From contig NZ_WKJN01000017.1 in NCBI RefSeq assembly GCF_009674495.1, forward strand, positions 56,823 to 120,822: DNA of 64,000 bases. The letters are read 5' to 3'. Position 1 is the first letter of the stretch; the number at the start of each line of letters is the position of its first letter. Below, in pieces: positions 43,092-57,044 of the stretch. A model generated the notes under the pieces. The model searched no databases, was not told where the DNA came from, and worked only from the letters and a program-made list of their open reading frames with translations. The stretch comes from Duganella alba. Lineage in GTDB: Bacteria > Pseudomonadota > Gammaproteobacteria > Burkholderiales > Burkholderiaceae_D. A program made the position numbers and the translations under genes.

Positions 43092-44957
43092 ATGAATCGA
43101 TACCCGGTCTGGAAATACATCCTGATTGCCGTCGCCATTCTGTTCGGTGCGCTGTACGCCGTGCCGAACTATTTTGGCGAATCGCCGGCGCTGCAGGTCA
43201 CGAGTGGCAAGTCGACAGTCAGGATGGCGCCGGAGATGACCGCCAGGGTGGCGGCGGTGCTGGCAAAGGAGGGCATCGTCACCGATGGCGTCACCTATGA
43301 CGGCAGCGGCGCCTACGCCTCGGTGCGCGCGCGTTTCGCCACGCCGGACATCCAGTTCCGGGCCAAGTCGGCGCTGGAGAAGGGCCTGAATGTTGACCCT
43401 GCCGACCCGAGCTACCTGGTCGCGCTGAACCTGCAGGCCGATACGCCGAAATGGATGCAAAGCCTGCATGCGCTGCCGATGTACCTTGGCCTCGATTTGC
43501 GCGGCGGCGTGCATTTCCTGATGCAGGTCGACACCAAGGCAGTGATCAACAAGCGCGCGCAGGGCATGCAGGCGGCGACGCGCGCCATCCTGCGCGACAA
43601 GGACGTGCGCCACGCCGGCATCGAACGCAACGACGGCATTATCGACATCCGGTTCCGCGACGACGCCACGCGGCAGAAAGCCAAGGACGTGCTGAACGGG
43701 CAGATCGCCGACCTGCTGTTCGTCGACAGCGGCGAGGGCGGCGCGCTGAAAACCTCGATGAGCCTGAAGCCGGAAGCGCTGAAGCAGGCCATCGAAGACG
43801 GCGTCAAACAGAATATCTCCACCTTGTCCAAGCGTGTGAATGAGCTGGGCGTGGCCGAACCGGTGATCCAGCAGCAGGGCGCGGACCGCATCGTGGTGCA
43901 GCTGCCGGGCGTGCAGGACGTGGCGCGTGCGCGCGCCGTGATCGGCCGCACCGCGACGCTGGAAATCCGCATGGTGGACGACTCGATCACGCCGGGCACC
44001 GAACTGTCGTCGGCGATTCCGTTCAATTCGGAGCTGCTGACGGCGGGCCGTGGCGCGCCACTGGTGGTATCGAAGGATGTGGTGCTGAGCGGCGACGATA
44101 TCACCAGCGCCATCGGCAGCCTGGATTCCAACCAGCAGCCGGCAGTCAGCGTGGAATTGAACAGCGACGGCGGCCGCCGCATGCTGGAAGCCACGCGTGG
44201 CCACGTTGGCAAGCGTCTGGCGATCATTCTCTACGAGCGCGCCGGCAAGCCGGAACTGCTGTCCGCGCCGATGATCCAGGAAGAGCTACGCAACCGCTTC
44301 AACATTACCGGCATGGGCAATGCCGAGAACTCGGCCGAACTGGCGCTGCTGCTGCGCTCCGGCGCGCTGGCCGCGCCGATGGACGTGATTGAAGAACGCA
44401 CCATCGGCCCGGCGCTGGGTGCGGAGAACATCAGCAAGGGCGTGCATTCGACCCTGTACGGTTTCGCCGCGATTGCGCTGTTCATGGTCGCCTACTACAT
44501 GCTATTTGGCGCCTTCAGCGTGATCGCGTTGGCGTGCAACCTGCTGTTCCTGGTCGCCGTGCTGTCGCGCATGCAGGTGACGCTGACCTTGCCGGGCATG
44601 GCGGCGATCGCGCTGGCGCTGGGCATGGCGATCGACTCCAATGTGCTGATCAACGAGCGTATCCGCGAGGAGCTGCGGTCCGGCGCCTCGCCGCAGCAGG
44701 CGATCGCGGCCGGCTTCGACCGCGCCTGGGCCACCATCATCGACTCCAACGTCACCACGCTGATCGTTGGCATCGCATTGTGGGCGTTCGGCTCCGGTCC
44801 GATTCGTGGCTTTGCGCTGGTGCATACGCTGGGCATTCTGACTTCGATGTTCTCCGCCGTGTTTGTGTCGCGCGGCGTGGTCAACCTGTGGTATGGCCGC
44901 AAGAAGAAGCTGCAATCCATCGCTATCGGCACCGTCTGGGTGCCGGGCCGGAAATAA
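43092..44957 (+). CDS. secD: protein translocase subunit SecD
   Basis: 621 residues from ATG 43092 (the GTG at 43083 adds three and is less likely). TM1 is WKYILIAVAILFGALYAVPN. A large periplasmic P1 region follows, with MYLGLDLRGGVHFLMQVDTK and RVNELGVAEPVIQQQGADRI. The six-helix RND-like membrane part includes AALALGMAIDSNVLINERIR-like wording (ALALGMAIDSNVLINERI) with its essential acidic residue. With SecF it uses the proton gradient to pull proteins out of the Sec channel. No yajC, tgt or queA precedes it, unlike the usual arrangement; the neighbour is the giant kinase, divergent. secF follows after 15 bases. Confidence 0.96.
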   Translation: MNRYPVWKYILIAVAILFGALYAVPNYFGESPALQVTSGKSTVRMAPEMTARVAAVLAKEGIVTDGVTYDGSGAYASVRARFATPDIQFRAKSALEKGLNVDPADPSYLVALNLQADTPKWMQSLHALPMYLGLDLRGGVHFLMQVDTKAVINKRAQGMQAATRAILRDKDVRHAGIERNDGIIDIRFRDDATRQKAKDVLNGQIADLLFVDSGEGGALKTSMSLKPEALKQAIEDGVKQNISTLSKRVNELGVAEPVIQQQGADRIVVQLPGVQDVARARAVIGRTATLEIRMVDDSITPGTELSSAIPFNSELLTAGRGAPLVVSKDVVLSGDDITSAIGSLDSNQQPAVSVELNSDGGRRMLEATRGHVGKRLAIILYERAGKPELLSAPMIQEELRNRFNITGMGNAENSAELALLLRSGALAAPMDVIEERTIGPALGAENISKGVHSTLYGFAAIALFMVAYYMLFGAFSVIALACNLLFLVAVLSRMQVTLTLPGMAAIALALGMAIDSNVLINERIREELRSGASPQQAIAAGFDRAWATIIDSNVTTLIVGIALWAFGSGPIRGFALVHTLGILTSMFSAVFVSRGVVNLWYGRKKKLQSIAIGTVWVPGRK

Positions 44958-44972
44958 TCAGGGGACATCGAC

Positions 44973-45983
44973 ATGGAATTTTTCCGCATCAAAAAAGACA
45001 TCCCGTTCATGCGCCACGCGCTGGTGTTCAACGTCATCTCGGCGCTGACCTTCGTGGCGGCCGTGTTCTTCCTGCTGCATCGCGGCCTGAATTATTCGGT
45101 GGAATTCACCGGTGGTACGGTGATGGAGCTGAAATACCAGCAGCCGGCGAATCTGGAGCGCATCCGGCATACGCTGGAAACCATCGGCTACGAACAGCCG
45201 GAAGCCACCGGCTTCGGCACCGCGCATGATGTGATGCTGCGTTTGCCGGTGGTGAAAAACGTTAGCGCCAAGGACGCCTCGGCGCTGGTGTACGACGCGC
45301 TGTGCAAGGCCGAAAGCGGCGCCATGAGGCAGATCGACAGCGTGAGCGCGAAAGGAGAGCACGTGGTCAGGCGGGCCTGCTCGGACAATGCCGGGGCGGA
45401 GCTGGTGGCGCTGCAAAAGGTGGAATTCGTCGGTCCGCAGGTGGGCGATGAGCTGGGGCAGAATGGTCTGAATGCGCTGGTGATGGTGGTGATAGGCGTG
45501 ATGATCTATCTGGCCGTGCGCTTCGAATGGAAGTTCGCGGTGGCGGCGATTATCGCCAACCTGCACGACGTGGTGATCATTCTTGGCTTCTTCGCCTTCT
45601 TTCACTGGGAATTCTCGCTGACGGTGCTGGCGGGTATTCTGGCGGTGCTGGGGTATTCCGTGAATGAATCGGTGGTGATTTTCGACCGTATCCGCGAAAA
45701 CTTCCGCAAGCAGCGCAAGGCGTCGGTGCATGAAGTGATCGACAACGCGATCACCTCGACCATCTCGCGCACCATCATTACTCACGGCTGCACGCAGATG
45801 ATGGTGCTGTCGATGCTGTTCCTGGGTGGCCCGACGTTGCACTATTTCGCGATGGCGCTGACGATTGGCATCTGCTTCGGCATTTACTCGTCGGTATTCG
45901 TGGCCGCCGCCGTGGCGATGTGGCTGGGCGTGAAACGCGAAGACCTGATCAAGCCAATCAAGGAAGACGATACAGCGGGGTAA
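44973..45983 (+). CDS. secF: protein translocase subunit SecF
   Basis: 336 residues with GGGGACATCGAC upstream of ATG 44973. TM1 is VFNVISALTFVAAVFFLLHR, then NYSVEFTGGTVMELKY, VEFVGPQVGDELGQNGL, the membrane block with ILAVLGYSVNESVVIFDRIR (the conserved Asp region), and ITSTISRTIITHGCTQMMVL. It forms the SecDF complex with SecD. Length and motifs are normal. A perfect 13-bp inverted repeat starts 36 bases after the stop and may end transcription. Confidence 0.96.
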   Translation: MEFFRIKKDIPFMRHALVFNVISALTFVAAVFFLLHRGLNYSVEFTGGTVMELKYQQPANLERIRHTLETIGYEQPEATGFGTAHDVMLRLPVVKNVSAKDASALVYDALCKAESGAMRQIDSVSAKGEHVVRRACSDNAGAELVALQKVEFVGPQVGDELGQNGLNALVMVVIGVMIYLAVRFEWKFAVAAIIANLHDVVIILGFFAFFHWEFSLTVLAGILAVLGYSVNESVVIFDRIRENFRKQRKASVHEVIDNAITSTISRTIITHGCTQMMVLSMLFLGGPTLHYFAMALTIGICFGIYSSVFVAAAVAMWLGVKREDLIKPIKEDDTAG

Positions 45984-46018
45984 AACGGAAGACAGCCGTG
46001 TAAAGAACCCCTGACGAA

Positions 46019-46048
46019 AGGGTCAGACCCCATGCGGGGTCTGACCCT
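46019..46048. repeat. GGGTCAGACCCC-type inverted repeat, copy 1
   Basis: AGGGTCAGACCCC (46019-46031) and GGGGTCTGACCCT (46036-46048) form a perfect 13-bp stem with loop ATGC. Each arm is itself nearly palindromic. A second copy, with the arms in the other order, is at 60683-60711. Both are intergenic just after an operon end, which resembles a dispersed REP-type element. It may also work as a transcription stop. Confidence 0.75.
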
Positions 46049-46190
46049 GGCCGCAGCGGTGTGCGGGTTACGCGGGTGCCGCGTGCTGTTACGGCGACAT
46101 GCTGCGGATGCCAGGCACGCCTACCCCGTGAAAAGCATGTCGCGCGCCGCGCATGGTATTGTCCTGGCTACTCTTCAGCCAGGACTGCCC

Positions 46191-47291
46191 ATGAAAATCC
46201 AGACATCCTTGCCCGCTTGGACCATCGCCGCGCCTGTCGCCGGATGGCTCGCTCTCTTAGCCAAGTCGCTGATCGGCGGCGACGGCCCACCTGGCGTGTT
46301 GCTGCTGGTTGTGCTGGCCGCCTGCCTGTTCGCCGGCGTTCTCGCCGCAGTATTCCATGCCGAAGTCGTCGCCCACAAAATCGGCGAACCATTCGGCACG
46401 CTGGTGCTCGCGGTGGCCGTGACCTCCATCGAAGTCGCCCTGATCGTCTCGCTGATGGTGGCCGGCGGCGCCGAAACCACCGGCCTCGCGCGCGACACGG
46501 TCTACGCCGCCGTGATGCTGATCCTGAACGGCATGGTCGGCCTGTGCCTGCTGGCCGGCGGCGGACGGCACGGCGAACAAAGCTTCACCGCCACCGGCGT
46601 TTCGGCCGCGCTGGCGACGCTGGCCGCCATCTCGGTGCTGACCATGGTGCTGCCGAACTACACCACCACCACGCCCGGCCCGTCCTACAATACCAGTCAG
46701 CTGATCTTCATCGCCGTGGTATCGCTGGTCCTCTACGGCACTTTTGTCCTGGTGCAGACCGTGCGCCACCGCGAGTACTTCCTGCCGCAGCAGCCCGCCG
46801 ACGGCGAACAGGAAGACCACGGCCCGGAAACGCCAACCCGCATGGCATGGATCAGCGGCGCGCTGCTGCTGGCCTGCCTCGGTTGCGTGGTGTTGCTGGC
46901 CAAGTCTCTGTCGCCATCGCTGGAAGCCGCCGTGCTGAGTTTCGGCGCGCCGAAAGCGCTGGTCGGCATCATCATCGCGGCGGTGGTGCTGCTGCCGGAA
47001 GGGATCGCGGCGTACCAGGCCGCACGCGCCAACCGCTTGCAAACCAGCTTGAACCTGGCCCTCGGCTCCGCGCTCGCCAGCATCGGCCTGACCATTCCCT
47101 GCGTGGCCATCGTCGCGCTGCTGAACGGCTGGACGCTGACGCTGGGTATCGACATCAAGTCGACCGTGCTGCTGATCCTGTCGCTGATCGTCACCTCGCT
47201 GTCGCTCACCGGCGGCCGCACCACCATCATGCAGGGCACGATCCTGCTGACGATTTTCGCGGTCTACCTGTTTGTCACCATCGTGCCCTAA
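46191..47291 (+). CDS. calcium/cation:proton antiporter, ChaA-like
   Basis: 366 residues from ATG 46191. The frame is open 53 codons further upstream, but that part runs into the inverted repeat and has no transporter character. Eleven membrane segments form two inverted halves, with the CaCA alpha-repeats VAVTSIEVALIVSLMVAGG and AAVVLLPEGIAAYQAARAN followed by LALGSALASIGLTIPCV, including the conserved acidic residues. An acidic/His cytoplasmic loop (ADGEQEDHGPET) separates the halves. It exports Ca2+, or Na+/K+, in exchange for protons at alkaline pH. Confidence 0.9.
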   Translation: MKIQTSLPAWTIAAPVAGWLALLAKSLIGGDGPPGVLLLVVLAACLFAGVLAAVFHAEVVAHKIGEPFGTLVLAVAVTSIEVALIVSLMVAGGAETTGLARDTVYAAVMLILNGMVGLCLLAGGGRHGEQSFTATGVSAALATLAAISVLTMVLPNYTTTTPGPSYNTSQLIFIAVVSLVLYGTFVLVQTVRHREYFLPQQPADGEQEDHGPETPTRMAWISGALLLACLGCVVLLAKSLSPSLEAAVLSFGAPKALVGIIIAAVVLLPEGIAAYQAARANRLQTSLNLALGSALASIGLTIPCVAIVALLNGWTLTLGIDIKSTVLLILSLIVTSLSLTGGRTTIMQGTILLTIFAVYLFVTIVP

Positions 47292-47321
47292 AATGGCGGC
47301 TTTTAGCCAAGGACGGACAAT

Positions 47322-47510
47322 ATGCGATTCAGACATTACAAAGGCGGCGAGTATGAACTGGTGTGCGAGGCGACCATGGAGGCCGATCTGACACCGCTGA
47401 TCGTGTACCGCGCCGCCAATGGCAGCATCTGGTGCCGGCCGCGCGCGGTGTTCTTCGAAGAGATCGAGGTGGACGGCAAGCGCGTGCAGCGTTTCACGCC
47501 GATCGGGTAG
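47322..47510 (+). CDS. DUF1653-domain protein
   Basis: 62 residues, just one DUF1653 domain: MRFRHYKGGEYELVCEATME, TPLIVYRAANGSIWCRPRAV and FFEEIEVDGKRVQRF. The family is small, soluble and of unknown function. The conserved H-YKG-Y start and WxRP motif are both present. It begins 30 bases after the antiporter stop. Confidence 0.87.
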   Translation: MRFRHYKGGEYELVCEATMEADLTPLIVYRAANGSIWCRPRAVFFEEIEVDGKRVQRFTPIG

Positions 47511-47579
47511 GTCCGGAAGAACGCGGCGCCCGCCGCGTTGTCGCGTAGAATACGCGCTTCCTCCTACTTTTTGTCGTCT

Positions 47580-51746
<4,167 letters not shown>

Positions 51747-51769
51747 CCGGCAACGTATCAGGATGAGGG

Positions 51770-52687
51770 ATGACAAAACCATTCTTCTCCTTGCTGCGTA
51801 TGGCTTGCTTGTTGATAGCCGCAGCGAATGCGCATGCTGATAAATGTATCGGTTTCATTCCCAGTGGTGGTGGCGACAGCTTCTGGCGCGGCGTCCACAG
51901 CGGCGCGGCGGAGGCCGGCAAGGTGCTTGGCTACGAAGTCTATTTTCGCGGGCCGCATGAAGAGAACCTGGCCGCCATCCAGAGCACCGTGCTGGAAATG
52001 GTCAAGCAGCGCGGCTGCAAGGCGGTTGTCATTTCGCCCGGTTCGTCCGATATCGGCCGCGAGGTGCGGGAGATGGCAAAGAACGGCATCCCGGTCATCT
52101 ATGTCGATCGCAGCCTGGGCGAACAGGCCGCGGCCGGCAGCGTCGGCACGGACAACTACAAGGCCGGCCAACTGGCCGGCGAGGCCATGGCCAGGAACCT
52201 CAATGGCAAGGGCGCGGTGCTGCTGATGCGCATGCGGCGCGGCTGGCAGACCACCGACCAGCGCGAGAATGGATTTGTCGAAGCGGCGACCCGCAAAGGC
52301 CTGCAGGTGATCGAGGGCGGCCATGTCGGCGGCGTGTTCGGCGAAGCCTATGCCAGGGCGTCGGCCGCCATGGCGTCGCACAAGGGCCAGTTCCAGGGGG
52401 TGTTTGCGCCGAATGAGGTCAGCAGCATGGGCGTGCTGTCGGCGCTGCGCGAACAGCGCATCGCCGGACAGGTGGCCTACATCGGCTTCGACGTCACCGA
52501 CCAGCTGCTCGATGGGCTGCAAAACGGCACTGTGGCAGGCCTGATCGTGCAGGCGGCGCATGCGATCGGCTATCAGGCCGTCGAGATGGCCGTCGCGGCG
52601 CTGAACAACAGGCTGCCGGCCCGGCGGCGTGTGATGGTGAACGCCTTCTACCTCACCAAAAACAATATGGACTCCTACGTGCCGTAG
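51770..52687 (+). CDS. periplasmic sugar-binding-type protein (RbsB-like), orphan
   Basis: 305 residues with a signal peptide (MACLLIAAANAHADK). Type I periplasmic-binding fold: CIGFIPSGGGDSFWRGVHSG, CKAVVISPGSSDIGREVREM, IPVIYVDRSLGEQAAAGSVG, TDNYKAGQLAGEAMARNLNG, FQGVFAPNEVSSMGVLSAL and YIGFDVTDQLLDGLQNGTVA. These bind sugars or related small ligands. No ABC permease or ATPase gene is near. It follows the double hybrid kinase by 23 bases, so it may feed a sensory rather than a transport pathway; the kinase itself has no periplasmic part, so any link must be indirect. Confidence 0.87.
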   Translation: MTKPFFSLLRMACLLIAAANAHADKCIGFIPSGGGDSFWRGVHSGAAEAGKVLGYEVYFRGPHEENLAAIQSTVLEMVKQRGCKAVVISPGSSDIGREVREMAKNGIPVIYVDRSLGEQAAAGSVGTDNYKAGQLAGEAMARNLNGKGAVLLMRMRRGWQTTDQRENGFVEAATRKGLQVIEGGHVGGVFGEAYARASAAMASHKGQFQGVFAPNEVSSMGVLSALREQRIAGQVAYIGFDVTDQLLDGLQNGTVAGLIVQAAHAIGYQAVEMAVAALNNRLPARRRVMVNAFYLTKNNMDSYVP

Positions 52688-52694
52688 CCGGCTG

Positions 52695-53375
52695 TCAGGC
52701 CTCGCTCCACTGGCGCAGCAGATTGTGGTAGATGCCGGTGATGTTGACCAGTTCATCGCAATCGCCGACGCTGGCGCGCAGGGCCTGGATGTTGCGGTCG
52801 AGGTCCAGCAGCAGGCAGCGCTTCATGTCGTCGCGGATCATGCTCTGGGTCCAGAAGAAGGAGCAGATGCGGGCGCCGCGCGTGACCGGCTCCACCCGGT
52901 GGATGCTGGTCGACGGATAGACGATCATGTCGCCGGCCGGCAGCTTGACTTCGTGGGTGCCGTAGGTGTCTTCCACCACCAGTTCACCGCCTTCGTATTC
53001 GTCCGGATCGGTCAGGAACAGGGTGGACGAAACGTCGGTGCGCAGCCATTGGCCGCTGGTCTTCACGCGGCGCATCGAGCCATCGACGTGGTTGCCGTAG
53101 GTGCCGCCGCCCGAATAGCTGTTGAACATCGGCGGGCAGGTGCGCAGCGGCAGCGCGGCCGAGAAGAACAGCGGATTGCGCGCCAGCGCATCCAGCACGA
53201 TCTGGCCCAGTTCCTGCGCCAGCGGCGAATATTCCTCCAGCTGGTGGTTGTTCTTCACTTGCGCGCCCTGCGTGCCGACCGTGGCGCGGCCGTCGATCCA
53301 TTCGGCGTCGCGCAGCCGCTGGCGCATGAAGGTGACTTGTTCTGGCGTCAGAACGGCGGGAATATGTAGCATCAT
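52695..53375 (-). CDS. piuC: Fe2+/2-oxoglutarate-dependent PKHD-type hydroxylase PiuC
   Basis: 226 residues, exactly the family length. Start ATG 53375 overlaps the upstream stop (ATGA). The double-stranded beta-helix iron site is complete: GNHVDGS gives H96 and D98, [15 protein letters not shown] gives H159 and the 2-oxoglutarate-binding Arg (R169). [19 protein letters not shown] and [20 protein letters not shown] are standard for PiuC/YbiX. These proteins are tied to iron-siderophore uptake and are normally beside a TonB receptor. Here the partner is a c-di-GMP enzyme with an oxygen-binding sensor. Confidence 0.93.
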   Translation of the reverse strand: MMLHIPAVLTPEQVTFMRQRLRDAEWIDGRATVGTQGAQVKNNHQLEEYSPLAQELGQIVLDALARNPLFFSAALPLRTCPPMFNSYSGGGTYGNHVDGSMRRVKTSGQWLRTDVSSTLFLTDPDEYEGGELVVEDTYGTHEVKLPAGDMIVYPSTSIHRVEPVTRGARICSFFWTQSMIRDDMKRCLLLDLDRNIQALRASVGDCDELVNITGIYHNLLRQWSEA

Positions 53376-55594
53376 TTGCTTGCTTCTCCTTTGATAAACA
53401 GGTGTTCCAGCGCCAGCGCGGACATCGGCTCGCTGAAATAAAAGCCCTGCGCCTGGTCGCAATGCAGTTCGCGCAGGAAGTCGTGCTGACGCGGCGTCTC
53501 GACGCCCTCGGCCACCACGGTCAGGCCCATGCTGTGCGCCAGCGCGATCACGGCGGAGGCGATGGCGCCGTCGTCGTTGTCGGCGGCGCTGTGGACCGCG
53601 ATGTCGCGCACGAAGGAACGGTCGATCTTCAGCGCGTTGATCGGGAACCGCTTCAGGTAGGACAGGCTGGAATAGCCGGTGCCGAAATCGTCGATGGCCA
53701 GCTGCACGCCCATGTCGCTGAGACGCTGCAGGGTCTGGGCGGCGGCGTCGGGACGGTCCATCAGCACCGATTCGGTGATCTCCAGTTCCAGCCGGCCGGG
53801 CGGGCAGCCGGTGTCGGCCAGCACGCGCGCCACCATCGCATCCAATCCCGGCTGGCGGAACTGGCGTGCCGACAGGTTGACCGCGACCCGCAGATCGGGC
53901 AGGCCGGCGCGCCGCCACGCCACCTGCTGCGCGCAGGCGGTGCGCAGCACCCATTCGCCGATCGGCACAATCAGGCCGGTTTCCTCGGCGATGCTGATGA
54001 AGGCGTCCGGCATGATCAGGTGCTGGCCGGCCGGATGCCAGCGCAGCAGCGCCTCGGCGCCGATGATGTCGCCGCTGGCAAGGTCGATCTGCGGCTGGTA
54101 CTTGAGTTGCAGCTCGCCGCGTTCGACCGCGTGACGCAGGCCGCTTTCCAGCGTCAGCCGGTCCAGCGTGCGGGCGTTCATTTCCTCGGAATAGAACTGG
54201 TAGTTGCCGCGCCCCATGGCCTTGGCCTGGTAAAGCGCGGCGTCGGCGTTCTTCAGCAGGATCTTGCCGTCGGCGCCGTCGCGCGGATACAGGCTGATGC
54301 CGACGCTGCACGCCGGTGCCAACTCGTGGCCGTGGATCAGCATCGGTTCGAACAGGGCGTTGAGGATTTTCTGCGCCAGCGCGGCGGCGATGTCTTCGGT
54401 CGGCAGCTCGGGCAGCAGCACCACGAATTCGTCGCCGCCGAAGCGCGCCACGGTGTCGGCGTCGCGCACCGCCTGTTTCAGGCGCCGGCCGACTTCGACC
54501 ACCACGCGGTCGCCGGCGTCGTGCCCCAGGCTGTCGTTGATGGTCTTGAAGCGGTCCAGGTCAAGGAACAGCATGGCCACCTGGTTGCCGCTGCGGCGCG
54601 CCTGCGCGATGGCCTGCGACACCCGGTCCAGCAGCAGGGTGCGGTTGGCGAGGCCGGTCAGCGCGTCGTGGCGCGCCAGGTGCATCAGCTCTTCCTCGTA
54701 CTGCTTGCGCTGCGAGATGTCTTCCACCACCGCCACCAGCGAGGCGTGGCTGCCGTCCGGCTGCATGGCGGTGACGGTGGCCTTGACCCAGATGCGGCGG
54801 CCGTCCTTGCACAGATAGCGTTTTTCGCGCGACGAGGTTTCCAGCTCGCCCTCGGCCAGCGCGCGCAGCAGCGGGGCGTCGATCTGCCAGTCTTCCGGCG
54901 TCACCAGGTCGGAGACGTGCATGCCGCGCAGTTCTTCCTCGGTGTAGCCGACGATGTCGAGCAGCTTGCGGTTGGCGCGCAGCCAGCGGCCGTCGGCCGA
55001 CAGCTGGGCCAGGCCGACCGCCGCCTGGCCGAAGGCGCCACGGAAGCGCGCCTCGCTTTCGCGCAGCTGCTGGCGGCTGGCCTTGATGTAGGTGTCGAGC
55101 GCCAGGCCCATGTCGAAGCTGGCCACCTTCATCAGCGCGTTATAGGTGGGCAGGAATTGTGCTGGACGGTCCTGCAGCAGTTCCTGCAGCAGCGGTCCCA
55201 GGTCGGCCAGGTATTTGCGGTAGGCGCCGATGTACCACTCCGGCGCCAGGCCGATGCGCTGGTGCGCCAGGCCCACGCGCAGCCGGTGGCGCACGTAGCC
55301 GGGGCCGTAGTCGCCGGCGGTCAGCGTCTCGAAATAAATGCCCTGTAGCTGATGCAGGCGGTCCAGCACCGATTTGTCCTTGAGCAGGATGCGCAGCACC
55401 GGCATGGTTTGCAAGTGGCGATAGAAGGCGGCGATGACTTCCGGCAGGCGCGGTTGCAGCAGCGGATGGATCTGGCGTAACAGCCTGATGTCTTCCGCCG
55501 TGACCTCCAGAAACAGCAGGCGCTGCTGGATTTCGGCATCGGCGGGCATCATGTTGGTGGCGATTCGGTCCAATTCGCTGGGGTCTGCGAGCAT
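53372..55594 (-). CDS. globin-coupled sensor PAS-GGDEF-EAL c-di-GMP enzyme
   Basis: 740 residues from ATG 55594, chosen for CAGGAAG upstream; the frame extends 25 codons further. About 1-170 is a globin-coupled sensor with proximal heme His H111 ([20 protein letters not shown]). PAS about 180-300 ([20 protein letters not shown]). GGDEF about 310-475 with intact FGGDEF near 383. EAL about 485-735 with GAEALLRW near 511, [38 protein letters not shown] and VAEGVET. Both synthesis and breakdown of c-di-GMP are possible, controlled by O2 (or NO/CO) at the heme. Translationally coupled to piuC. Confidence 0.93.
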   Translation of the reverse strand: MLADPSELDRIATNMMPADAEIQQRLLFLEVTAEDIRLLRQIHPLLQPRLPEVIAAFYRHLQTMPVLRILLKDKSVLDRLHQLQGIYFETLTAGDYGPGYVRHRLRVGLAHQRIGLAPEWYIGAYRKYLADLGPLLQELLQDRPAQFLPTYNALMKVASFDMGLALDTYIKASRQQLRESEARFRGAFGQAAVGLAQLSADGRWLRANRKLLDIVGYTEEELRGMHVSDLVTPEDWQIDAPLLRALAEGELETSSREKRYLCKDGRRIWVKATVTAMQPDGSHASLVAVVEDISQRKQYEEELMHLARHDALTGLANRTLLLDRVSQAIAQARRSGNQVAMLFLDLDRFKTINDSLGHDAGDRVVVEVGRRLKQAVRDADTVARFGGDEFVVLLPELPTEDIAAALAQKILNALFEPMLIHGHELAPACSVGISLYPRDGADGKILLKNADAALYQAKAMGRGNYQFYSEEMNARTLDRLTLESGLRHAVERGELQLKYQPQIDLASGDIIGAEALLRWHPAGQHLIMPDAFISIAEETGLIVPIGEWVLRTACAQQVAWRRAGLPDLRVAVNLSARQFRQPGLDAMVARVLADTGCPPGRLELEITESVLMDRPDAAAQTLQRLSDMGVQLAIDDFGTGYSSLSYLKRFPINALKIDRSFVRDIAVHSAADNDDGAIASAVIALAHSMGLTVVAEGVETPRQHDFLRELHCDQAQGFYFSEPMSALALEHLFIKGEASK

Positions 55595-55874
55595 GCGGGC
55601 TTCCTGTGGCTGGGCCGGCGCGCGGGGGCGCGCCGCGCACAACGCCCAGTCTAAGCTGCGCCTTGTCAAATAAAAATGCCACAGATCAAGTTTTGCGGAG
55701 CGCCGGAGGATTCTAAGAATCGGTCTCGTTTACATAAACGCTACATTTTCCTGTAGGATACCGACTTCTTCCATAAGCAGGACGGCCACAAGCCTTGCTG
55801 CTGGCGAAGTTGTTAATTTTTGGGCAAGGGAATCACGCCAACGCTTCCTTCATGTCCCGATCTCTGGAGACGGA

Positions 55875-57044
55875 ATGGGAGTTTCACGCCCACTTGGGCA
55901 GCGGCCAGGCAAACTGGCAGTGCTCATATGTATGATGGTTGTCGCCACCGTGGCGGCCGCCGAAGGCTGGCGCTGGTCGCGCTCGGCGCAACATCACGCC
56001 CAGCCGGATGCCGCCGCCGTGCAGGCGCCGCCCGCCATCACCCTCACTGAACTTTCCCGCGCCATCATTCCGATGCCGAAAGGCGTGCCCTCGGCGCACG
56101 CCAGCGCCCTGGCGCGGCTGCCGCATGGCGACCTGATTTCGTTCTGGTGGGCCGGCAGCCGCGAGAGCGGGCCGGACGTCAAGGTGTACGCCTCGCGCTG
56201 GCGCAACGGCCAATGGAGCGACAACTGGGTCGTGGCCAGCCGCGAGTCGCTCGGCAAGGCGCTGGGCCATGGCGTGCGCCGCATCGGCAATCCCGTCGCC
56301 TGGACCGCCCTGGACGGCAGCGTTCACCTGTATGTGGTGGCCACCGGCATGGGCGGCTGGGCCGCCTCGCGCGTGGTGCAGCTGCAATCGAACGACGAGG
56401 GCGCGACCTTCAAGGTGCGCCGCGTGCTGCCGATGTCGCCGGTGTTCAATACCAGCGTGCTGGTGCGGGCGACGCCGGTCGGACTGGCGGACGGCGGCTG
56501 GTGGCTGCCGGTGTATTTCGAAATCGGCCACAAATATCCAATGCTGGTGTCGTTCGACGCCCACGGCGATCCGCAGCGCCTGACGCGCATCGGCGCGCGC
56601 ACCCGTTCGCTGCAGCCGACGCTGGTGCAGGTGTCGCCCACCGAAGTGCGCGCCTGGATGCGCGACGCCAATAAAGAAGGCTCGGTGGTGCAGCAGGCCG
56701 TCAGCCATGACGGCGGCGAAAGCTGGGACGACCTGGGCCCGACCACGATCCGCAATCTCGGCACCTCGCTGGCCGTGCTGCGCCTGCATAACGGCACCTT
56801 GCTGATGCTGGGCAACCAGGGCACCTCGAAGGCCACCGCGCGCAGCACGCTGGCGCTGTCGATGTCGAGCGACGGCCGCCACTGGGAACACGTGACCGAT
56901 ATCGTCAGCGGCCAGCCGCGCGACGAGTTCTCCTACCCGGCCATGTTCCAGGTCGGCGACGAGCTGCACATCACGTATACCTACCAGCGGCGCGCCATCG
57001 CCCACCACCGTTTGAAAATCACCGAGGGAAAGGAGCTTCTATGA
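55875..57044 (+). CDS. sialidase-like BNR/Asp-box protein
   Basis: 389 residues with TCTGGAGA upstream of ATG 55875. An N-terminal membrane anchor or signal (LAVLICMMVVATVAAAEGW) precedes a six-bladed-propeller sialidase-like domain. Asp-box motifs are present: SNDEGATF, SHDGGESWDDLG and SSDGRHWEHV. An Arg-rich substrate pocket is possible (SRESGPDVKVYASRWRNGQW), but the full sialidase Arg triad could not be assigned by eye. It probably cuts or binds a surface glycan. It is the first of four genes (57041, 57769, 58599) joined by overlaps. GTTTACATAAAC at 55728-55739 is a short dyad upstream. Confidence 0.82.
   Translation: MGVSRPLGQRPGKLAVLICMMVVATVAAAEGWRWSRSAQHHAQPDAAAVQAPPAITLTELSRAIIPMPKGVPSAHASALARLPHGDLISFWWAGSRESGPDVKVYASRWRNGQWSDNWVVASRESLGKALGHGVRRIGNPVAWTALDGSVHLYVVATGMGGWAASRVVQLQSNDEGATFKVRRVLPMSPVFNTSVLVRATPVGLADGGWWLPVYFEIGHKYPMLVSFDAHGDPQRLTRIGARTRSLQPTLVQVSPTEVRAWMRDANKEGSVVQQAVSHDGGESWDDLGPTTIRNLGTSLAVLRLHNGTLLMLGNQGTSKATARSTLALSMSSDGRHWEHVTDIVSGQPRDEFSYPAMFQVGDELHITYTYQRRAIAHHRLKITEGKELL

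Noticed and set aside
46032..46190. 53-codon upstream extension of the ChaA-like gene
   Set aside because: It includes half of the inverted repeat, lacks a ribosome site and has no match to the transporter N-terminus.
52695..54311. 538-codon frame spanning piuC and part of the GGDEF-EAL gene
   Set aside because: Its C-terminal part is PiuC, but the upstream extension is an off-frame shadow of the GGDEF-EAL gene; the true start is ATG 53375.
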